A DNA stretch of 64,000 bases from Bolinopsis microptera (Eukaryota; Ctenophora; Tentaculata; Lobata; Bolinopsidae): contig NC_087078.1 of NCBI RefSeq assembly GCF_026151205.1, forward strand, positions 6,715,675-6,779,674, read 5' to 3'. Position numbers and translations under genes: made by a program. The notes beneath the pieces were generated by a model that saw nothing but the letters and a program-made list of their open reading frames with translations, made no database searches and was not told the origin of the DNA. Below, in pieces: positions 12,201 through 22,700 of this stretch (position 1 is the first letter of the stretch; the number at the start of each line of letters is the position of its first letter).

Positions 12201-15200
12201 TCAACAATCTTTGCAATTTATGACATGGTGAAAAAGTATAGGGAGATGGTGAAAATGTGTAGGAACATGGGAACACCCCAGACAAACTTACAAGATTGCC
12301 GTCATGGCTGGGTCCAGGTACAGTGGTAGTGAAACTCATTGTACTAAAGGGGGTTGTCATGGTACTACCGAAAGTACGGGTAAAGTTGGTTCCTTGTATT
12401 GTGTTCGAGGAAAGAAGAGGTGGAGGAGAAGTATAGTTCTGCTGCACTGTCTCGTTTATAAAGCTGCACGATACCCTGGGATAGTGAAAGTGAAAGTGAA
12501 TGTTAAAGAGTAGTTCTGCTGCACGATACCCTAGGATAGTGAAAGTGAAAGTGAATGTAAAAGAGTAGTTCTGCTGCACGATACCCTGGGATAGTGAAAC
12601 TGAAAATTAAAGCGAAGGTTAACGAGTATTTCTGCTGCACTGTCTCGTTAATCGAGATGTACGATACCCTGGGATAGTGAAAGTGAAACAAAAAGGTAAT
12701 TTCTTGGACAAAAGTTTCACAGTTTTGACTAAATTTCACTCCAGTGACCAATTAGTCGGTTAACTATGGATGGCAAAAACACTTTCTGAATTCTGTCCCA
12801 TTTTCTCCCCTGACCAATGAGTCAGTCAACTTGAACTATGGAATCTGTAAGTGTACTAACTTTGGATCAATTCCCATTCTTCTGAGCTCATTGTACATTG
12901 TTATCATCCTCGGGTAGGGTTGAGTCTTCGTCTCAAAACTAGCCGCTCCACTCGTGTGATCCACCTGATGTTTAATTATGGTTTTACCACCGAGTTTTGG
13001 TTCAGCCGAAATAAATTTTACTTTGATGTTTACATAATGTTTCTCACTCCAGCTGTAGTCTGGTAGTGTTGAGTCTCATGAATATTTTTCTAGCTCTCTT
13101 TTTCCATGTTTAAGCCTCACAGGAGATATTGTGGTCTTTTTTTTATTGAATATAACTGTAATACATTGATGTAAAGTTTATTTGAATTTTGAAATTTAAA
13201 AAAATTAATACATAAAAAATAAAATGGATAGTTAAAGTTGGTCAGACTACTCAACATTTGATCAAAACAATCAGTTGTTGCCTGGTTGTCCAGAAACAAC
13301 TGACTAGCAAGAGCATCATATAATTTGATGTCCATACAACAACATGCCTCCTTTGCCACGTCACCTCCATCATCTCCGCTTAGATAACTCCGGCAACCTC
13401 CTTCAGGGTTGCCATACCCCAGAGGCAGACAGAGCATCATATCACCCAATTATTTTCTAAAAAACTGACCTGCCAACAATATGCGTTATCCTCCCAGAGC
13501 AACATGGCACGACTAATGTTGTGACAGAAAGTCTCAGTATCATTGTTGTCCTTGGTTGCCGCCATTAAGTCGATCTCTGAATCTAGATCATCACGCTCTT
13601 TAACAAAACATGAACCTGACATTTAGAGACTATAAACGACTTGTCTCTTTCTCAGGTTTGGGCAAAATCAAGTGTACCCGAGAGAACGCAGCAGATTCAC
13701 TTCAACTTCAAGCTAACAGAGGGGCCAAAAAAAGACGAACTCACCACAAACGTCACTAGCAGTGATGATATCAGGGGAGGAGTATCTATCCAGCACAGTT
13801 ACCCCAGTAACAGGTTCTCTAGAGTCAGCAGGGGAGAAGTCGGCCCAGGTCAGGGTGTACCTGGTGTTTCGTCTCCTCTTGTTTGAGTACAGGTGGGGTA
13901 TCATACAGCTGCGGAGGTGGAGAAAGTGAACCTGACATTTAGATACAGAAAGTGAAAGAGAAGCTAACAGAAAGGTTCATTAAGTCAAAATGACACTTAC
14001 TTGAAGGTATAGAATATGAAAATGAAAGTGACAGACAGGACAGTGAAATTAACTTGCGAGTGGATAAAATGATTCTGAAAATAACTTGAAGGGAAAGAAA
14101 TAAAGAAATTACGCACACTAACCTCAATGGTTGGTCAATGGTCATAAATAAAGTAAAAACTGTGAATTTCGGTCAATGAAACGGCAAAAAAGCTTCTAAT
14201 CACAAATCTTCCAAAATTTCTCCGTATATTCTGATGATTTTCAGTTGTTTAAAACTTTATTTGGTAATCTGACTTTCGATACCTTAATCATGTCTGGTGC
14301 CATCCACAGTGAACTCATTCATTGGTCATTCAGCAAAAATTCAGTCAAAACAAAGAAATTTGGCAAAAGACACGATTGAGGTACTCAAAGTTCTATTCCC
14401 AAAGAAAGCTTTGATAAACGGAAAATCATCAGAATATAAAAAGAGATTTTCAAAGATTTTTGAAGAGGAGCTTTTCTGCCGTCCCCTTGGCCGAAATGTC
14501 GCGGTTTTTACTGAAATTTTGACCAGTGACCAATCAGTGAGGTCGGTGAGAGTGACACAAGTCGCCATCAATGTACTGAAAGATTACATCCGGAGAAAGC
14601 TTTGATGCAATGAACATTTCAAATATGTCTCCAGATATTAAGTTTCCAGTTTCTCGATGGTGACTTGTGCCACTCACCATGATCTCACCGGTTGGTCACC
14701 GGTACAAATTTTGTCAAAACTAACGTTGACGTGGGTAAAATGATCGAGAAACAAACTTGAAGGGATAGAAATTATAAAGTTAAAGCGAAACTTACTTGTA
14801 GGTGGAGTGAGCGTGTGAAATATCATCATTGAACATGTCTGTGATCAGAGCGTAGACTATCAACCCATCAAACTGTCTAAACATGTTGCCAACTTTCGTT
14901 AAACTGCGACCTGGTTACAAAAGGTTATAAGCATCCCACTCTACAGTCTACAAGACTACACAATATGAATATATACGGCTGAGAAGTGTAATGGAGGGGG
15001 GGGGGGGGATATAAAGTTCACTTTTCTTTCCATGTGAACGTCAATAAGAACAAACATAAGGGGGATATCTCGGGTCATCAACCTCCTAGCCTTCCCCTCC
15101 GCAACATCCTTCATCCAACCTCTGAAACTTATTGGTATACATCCCCAATACCCATCCCTTTGAGAGTTGAGTTTTAAACGGACTCTCACCTAAAGCAACA

Positions 15201-18200
15201 GTACCAGGAAGAAGGAAGCTTTTGTAAGGTTTGACAGTGTTGAGGATGGGAGTGAGAGTGACCATGAAGTGGCCTGGTTGTTTGTACCACAGAGTTACAT
15301 TACCAGTCATCATGTCAAACCGCAAACATACTAGCCGCAGATGATCCTTTACTCTCTGGAGAAGACAAGTTTTGTATTATTTTAGATTGGGTTTAAAATG
15401 GCTAATATCTGGCTAACGTGATGTACGGATAATTTTAATTGAAATTTAGAAATTAAATTCAATAAATGAATGAAACAAACCCATGTGTTCGGTTTATAGG
15501 AGTAAGGAACAGACCACCTCACCCAGCGTATCACATTCTGTAGGGTCCCCTGTGAGTTGGTCCAAGAGAACTTCTGAGCAAGCCATATGGTGTCCCAATT
15601 AGCTGTGAGAGTCAGACTTTTCGTCGGTCTGTTGAGCCCATTTCTCGATACCTCTGATGGCCGAAATGTACCGTTATACAAAGCCAGATTTGTTAATAGA
15701 AGTTAACTGTTTTGATAACAAAATTTAAAAAAAAACCATTAATGCAGAGTAATAGATGGTCATATATAGCCAATAAATAAGTAAATGAAATGGGAAATTT
15801 CGATGTTGAATAGCAAATAAATGGCAATAGTCATTTCTGAAATACAGTAAAACAACTCATGCCTAACATTATGGACACCTTTGAAGCTGAAGATGTCGTA
15901 GTAAGTGTGAGGGTTGCTGGGAGCGTATTTCACACACCACGTAGTGGGTTTGTCACGACGAGGACTGAAGGGTCTCAGCACTCGGGGTCTGGGACTCACC
16001 TGGTCATCTAGGTCTAGCGGGGTGAACTGGAACACGTGCTCATCTGAAACACAAGGATATATCGTAACCGGGTGTTGAAATATAAGGTGGGTTGAGATAT
16101 ACTGAAACACAAAGAAAAGTAGTGTAAGATGCATTATATCAGACCAGCTGACATCAACAAACAGCAACTGAACAACAGCTGCAATCATCTGTACCTAAAT
16201 TTCCAGATTTAGGAGCCAGTTTTTCGCAGCTGAGGTAAGATAATAAGAAAATAGTCCCACCTGTAGAACACCAACACAGTCTAACAAACCCTTCTTTAGT
16301 AGCGTCACACCGCTCCTTAGCAGTGTGTGAACGTGTCCACCGGGAGGTGTCTTTACTCTTGATACCCTGACACACTGCTCTTTGACTCTTATCCGTCAAT
16401 TCTTCGTACCCTGATGGAATGTTGGTGAATATACATACTAATACTGTATCTGAGAAAGCTTTTTTTAAAATCAATAAACTTTCAAAATGTTTACAAATAC
16501 ATCATTTTATTTCAAAGAAAATTCGCCGAATGACCTTTCATGCCTTGACGAGTGACCGAGTGTAAACAAAATTAGGGACACCGAAACATCAGTTGACCAG
16601 TAAACTGGTCATAGCAATTACATCGGGCCCTATATGCACCTATAAGTAAAGCGATGCTGCAACCAAGGCATGCTAGTTTTATTCCATAGGACTAAAAAGG
16701 TTACAATCTAAAATATAAATATAATAACTATGTGCCATAATTATAAACACAATTTATAAAACATATTTTATTAATTTGATATTGAGATATAATTAATTTA
16801 AAGATAACAAAAACTTTCAATTATCAAAATATATAATATCGTTATCTATAACAAGAGATTATAATTACTGATTAAGGATTTGTGGCTTTTGTACGTGGAA
16901 TGCGCACGGATCTTTAATCAGTAAAATGACAGTGAAATTGTGCAGAGGTGTTTAGCATTGTAAAACTGCTCGAGATTAATCATAATTCGTCTTGATAGTT
17001 TGGTAGAAGTCATTACAAAAAAATGTTCTAGATAAACAGATGAATAAAATGAAGGTTAGGAGCAGTTAATAAGACTAAGAACATTTCCATATAGCATATT
17101 CCCAAAGTGAGGCCAGTAAAACTAACCAGGCTGATGAATTCCCTTGAACACCTCGTTAAGGATCACAGCTTGGCACATCTGTTGAGCTATAGTCTCTATA
17201 ACATCAGGGTAAGGAAGGTCCTGGGAGCACACCATTGACTTAGCAGAGCAGGCAGCAGAACAGGATTCACCAGGGGCGCTCCATGTGTGATCTGGAGATT
17301 TTGTGAGTTTAAAACTGCAAAAATTGCTGTCTTATCAAATTCATGTACGTTTGTTAATTGCTCTTGTTATCAGCATCGCACAGCCTTGCTTAAATCGAGT
17401 ACAACGTGTACATCGCTACTTGTACATAAATCATAATGAGCTATACATTGGAATCCCTGCATCGATTGGAGAAGGACATTCGGGGAACTTTCGATTCGTT
17501 GACTGGAGCAGCTAAGTGTAAAAACATCACTGAAGTTACGAAGCATGTTCTTATGAAAGGGAACAATGTCAGCAAAGACTCACTTGCTGGATTTGTCATG
17601 GAATTTGTTAAGATTGTAAACTGCAGCACAGACATTCTTAAATCTGCGTCATCAAATATTGACACTTTGAAATCTGATCAGATTGTAAATCAGAAACTTA
17701 TGTTGGAGCTTAAGGACGAAATTATTCAGAAGAAGGACAATCATGTTCAGAAAGTTCAGGAGGTCGTCAAAACAGAAGTTAAATCGTTTAGCGACATAGT
17801 GAAGCAGAACAGTCCACAGATCCCAGGCAAAACTTTGCAAGCGGCTGTGAAATCAGCAGTTGACAATGATAATCGCAGTCGCTGTGTGATGGTATACGGA
17901 CTCAGGGAGGATCCTAAAACCAATCTTGATACAGTTGTGGGAGATATGCTTAGTGAAATTGCTGGAGCAGAAAAACCCTTCGTGAGGGAATGTTACCGTC
18001 TGGGAACTGCGAAGCCTGGCCAACATCGTCCAGTCAGAGTTTGCTTCAGCCGATCAGACTCAGTTTCTGTTTGTGCTCAGTAATGCTAAGAACTTGAAGC
18101 AGTCGTCACAGTTCAATAAAACATTTCTGAGTCCTGATCGATCTCCTGAGGAGAGGCTGATACGGAGAAAACTTGTTGAATCTTTAAAAGCAAAGATGGA

Positions 18201-19123
18201 GAAAGAGCCAGAAAAGTATCACTTCATACGAGGAGGAGAGATCTGCACCACTGAAAGAAAAGTGACCCCGCAACACAGCACGGAAAAGAAGACGATTCCA
18301 CAACACTCAGGATTCTCGATTCCGCAACATTCAGGATTCTCCACTTCGAGTAATCGTGCTGCTGGCCTCAACAAATCTTTTACGCAGGGACCATGGATTC
18401 CAGGAACACTGTCCATTAGTACTCCGATGAAAAAGCGATGAATGTCGATTTGCCGTGATTCTAGCTTTGTGTGTTATTGTGTGATTTCAATGCACGGCAA
18501 TGAAGGGACTCAGGTACCACGATCTGGCAGACAAACATGTCTGAACAGACATAGCGAGTCAGATCTGGTTCAGGAAATTTTATCGTTAAAGAGATATTCA
18601 TATTTCATATGAATCAATACTCAGGTTTCTAATTTTGGACTCGCCCGGGGTTTGATTATGATACTTTGAGGAATGATGCTTTGCTGACATTTGATTTATA
18701 AGTTGATTTCAAATCCCCTATGGGTACCAGAAATACTGGTTTCACAACAACCGTGATTGTTACTCAGGTGTGTGATGATTTGTGGAGCACATAGTAATCG
18801 CGAAGCAGGTCTCACCGAGGCTAGGTATATAACTGGTTGTTCCAATTTACCAACTTACTAACTTACTAAACAATATCCTGTTAGCCGACACTTTCTAAAG
18901 TTAATGAAGAGCATATTGTCACTTCTGCGGGGTGAAAATTGGAAAGGAGCATGGGTTTTGGCGGCTACCGGACAACTGAACCCAATTTAGACAATGTAGA
19001 CTAACCCAAACCCTAACCAATTAAGCTGATTGGTTAGTGGGAACTAGGTTCAATTGGGTTCAGTTGTCGGTCACCCGTTTTGCGGCTATAATACATCAGG
19101 GTTTCATAGTATAGGATGTTCCA

Positions 19124-19157
<34 letters not shown>

Positions 19158-19681
19158 TGACTGACTAACTGACTGACTGACTGACTGACTGACTGACTGA
19201 CTGACTGACTTACCACGGAAGGGGTACGGGTCACCGCCCCACCACGAGTAAGAACTCAAACTCTTCTTGAAGAGTTCTTCGTTATAACAGTCTGAGATTC
19301 CAGAGATTATGAGAATACATTAACACCTACATGTTAATCGTTATTGTTTAAGTCCTACTCGTAGTTTTCTGTTTGCTTCAAGTGATAAAACATGATAAAA
19401 CATGTAAAGGACGTAGAGTAAGTTAAAACATTTCAATTTTCATTCATGAGTTTTATATGAATTAAAAAAATAAGAATACACCGTTAAAACACTTACTGTG
19501 CTTCCTGGCTTGAATCTCAGTTTGTCTAAAACAGATCTTAGCATTGTAGAGCACCGCCACTTTCTTCCGGCTCACCGAGCCAATGGTCGGGTTCCTAGGG
19601 TAACCGCTAACATTCTCCGCACAGTACAAAGGGTCACAAACTGAAGATATAACCTTATGAGCTTATGGTTATTAGCTAGGA

Positions 19682-19716
<35 letters not shown>

Positions 19717-22700
19717 CGGGTGCCGAGTACTGTACGTGAATGAGTCGTTCTAAGAGAATAGTTGAGAAGAGTTTTTCTATGGCACTGCTGACAGCAACTG
19801 CACGGTAGTTGTCAGGATTCGATTTATTTCCCTTTTTATGAAGTGGAGATATAATGCTGACGTTCCAGGGATAAATTCCTTGTGAGAAGCAGGCGTTGAA
19901 GAGGTTCAACATAAACAATTTATGATTGGTGTCCAGAGATTTTATAATTTCGTTATTAATCATGTCGAGTGAGGAAGCTTTACCATTTTTGAGGAATTTT
20001 ATACTAGAGTCAAGTTCTGTTATGGTAATTAAGGTGTTGAGTGACTCAGGATGAGTTGCACCTTGATTTATCAAGTCAGCCTGATCAATCATAGAAACTT
20101 TTTAATTTTCATTTATTGTTTTGTGGTTATCAGAATATAGGTTACCAAAAAAAGTCTCGAATCTATTCATATCATGACTGTCAAAATTTAAAGTTTTCTT
20201 TTTCTGATTTTTTAGTTTTTTGAAAGATTGCCAGTTGAGAATTTCCCCCCCCCCCCCCCTCTATGTCCTCATTCATACGTGCGAAGAATTCGTTTTTGTG
20301 CAGAGTTCTTCAAACGCTTATAGCTACCCTTGACAAGATAATAGTTTCCACGTATAAAGTTGTTTGACGGGAATTTTGAGGTTGCATCTGTACCTTTACG
20401 AAATTTTCTTTTACCTAATCTCGTTTTCCAGTTAAATCAAGGTTTGTTTGAGGTGTGAGATTTTTTGGGTGGTTTGGTTTGTTTGAAACACTTCGAGGCC
20501 ATGTCGCGAAGATGTTCTGAAAGTAGTTTGTTAATGTCTTTAAGTTCAGTTTCATAATTACGGTAATTGTCTGCTAAAATATTTTGATTGGTGAGTAAGT
20601 CGATTTTCGACTGAAGATCTTGGATTAAGGTCAATGATAGATTTTCTGACTGCGCTTCGAAAAAGTCGTCTTTGTTCTCTTCGTTGATAATGATTCTGGT
20701 TGGCGCTGTCTGATAAGTGTCCTGTAATGGGACGCATTGGTTGATCGCGAATATATTGCATTTTAATTCAGTACTGAGGGGCTTATGATCAGAATGTTCG
20801 GTGAATGTCAAGATTTTGAGTCGATGTTGACATGCAGTCTCTTAATCTGTTAGTTTTATTGTTTACATTCAATATCGGATCCTTTTAAAATTAAAAAGTC
20901 ATGTTTAATGAGCTGTTTAAAGCAATTTCCTGGTGGGTATCTTATTTTATATACCAAGACACAGTTAGTACCGTGATTTCTCAACAGTTAGTACCGCAAA
21001 AGCCAGCAAAAGGGGTGGGTGTCTTAATAATTATCCGGAAAAACAGTTAGTACAGTGAAGGGGGTGGGTGGGTCTTTTGAAAAATTCCAAAATTACACTT
21101 AGTTAACGTCAAGTACAGAACTTAGTTCTATAATAGCTTAGTTCTATAATAGCTTAGTTATAGTCTATAATAGCTTAGTTCTAGAATAGCATGGCAGCTA
21201 TAATAGCTGCCATGCTATAATAGCTGCCAAGCTATAATAGCTGTCATGCTATAATAGCTGTCATGCTATAATAGCTGCCATGCTATAATAGCTGCCATGC
21301 TATAATAGCTGCCTTGCTATAATAGCTGCCGTGCTATAATAGCTGCCATCCCACATCCAGAAAGGTTTATATTTCCTCCCAGATGCTTTTTTTTCTAAAT
21401 TCTGTGGCCAGCTCGCTTCGCTCGCAAGTTTGGGGGGGGGGGGGGGCTGTCGGCGAGCGAAGCGAGTAGACGTGTCCAATCCAGCTGCGCAGCGAGCGAA
21501 GCGAGCAAGCTGTGGCAGGGGTCTGGGGGCGGAGCCCTTGGCGGGGGCTAGGGGGCGCAGCCCCCGGAATTTTTTTGCGAAATAGGGTGTTTTAGACGGC
21601 ATTTGGCATTAAAGAAATTTGTAGGACAGCAATAAACTGGGATTGAAAAGAATCAAGTACTCACGTAAATTTGGTAACTTCACAACAGCAATCTGCATTC
21701 TCCAATCAGAATATTTCACTGTGTTCCAAAACTGACGGGATGTTCCCCTTTGATTTTTATACAATCGAAACATTTTCTTCAAAAATTTCCTCAATTAATT
21801 TGTCTTTATTCCTAAAAATATTTCGAAATTTAGGAGTAACTTCTCAAAAATGTCCTCTTTTTCTCCCGTTTTTCCTCCCAAAAAAAAATTTCCTCCAAGG
21901 CTGCCTTGCAAGATGGCGTGTTTCTGGATGTGGGGCTGCCATGCTATAATAGCTGCCATGCTATAATAGCTACCATGCTATAATAGCTGCCATGCTATAA
22001 TAGCTGCCATGCTATAATAGCTGCCATGCTATAATAGCTACCATGCTATAATAGCTGCCATGCTATAATAGCTGCCATGCTATAATAGCTGTCAAGCTAT
22101 AATAGCTACCATGCTATAATAGCTGCCATGCTATAATAGCTGCCATGCTATAATAGATACCATGCTATAATAGCTATCATGCTATAATAGCTGTCATGCT
22201 ATAATAGCTGCCATGCTATAATAGCTGCCATGCTATAATAGCTACCATGCTATAATAGCTACCATGCTATAATAGCTGCCATGATATAATAGCTGCCGTG
22301 CTATAATAGCTGCCATGCTATAATAGCTACCATGATATAATAGCTGCCGTGCTATAATAGCTACCATGCTATAATAGCTGCCATGCTATAATAGCTACCA
22401 TGCTATAATATCTACCATGCTATAATAGCTGCCATGCTATAATAGCTGCCATGCTATAATAGCTACCATGCAATAATAGCTGCCATGCTATAATAGCTGC
22501 CATGCTATAATAGCTACCAAGCTATAATTGCTGCCATGCTATAATAGCTGCCATGCTACAATAGCTGCCATGCTGTAATAGCTGTCATGCTATAATAGCT
22601 GCCATGCTACAATAGCTGCCGTGCTATAATAGCTACCATGCTATAATAGCTGCCATGCTATAATAGCTGCCATGCTATAATAGCTGTCATGCTATAATAG

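Noticed and set aside
12292-12343. Extra exon (NTMSFTTTVPGPSHDG) in the 914-aa gene
   Set aside because: It has usable splice sites, but including it shifts phase so that the next exons hit stops. Joining 12861 directly to 12044 keeps the frame.
13117-13449. 110-codon minus-strand frame with Cys cluster (CCCMD)
   Set aside because: It has no acceptor in the right place, and the flanking exons (13470 and 12964) join in phase without it. It may be intronic repeat.
21300-21602. 100-codon minus-strand frame with Pro/Ala-rich stretch
   Set aside because: It lies across the hAT-like element and satellite edge, and reads GC-rich inverted blocks.
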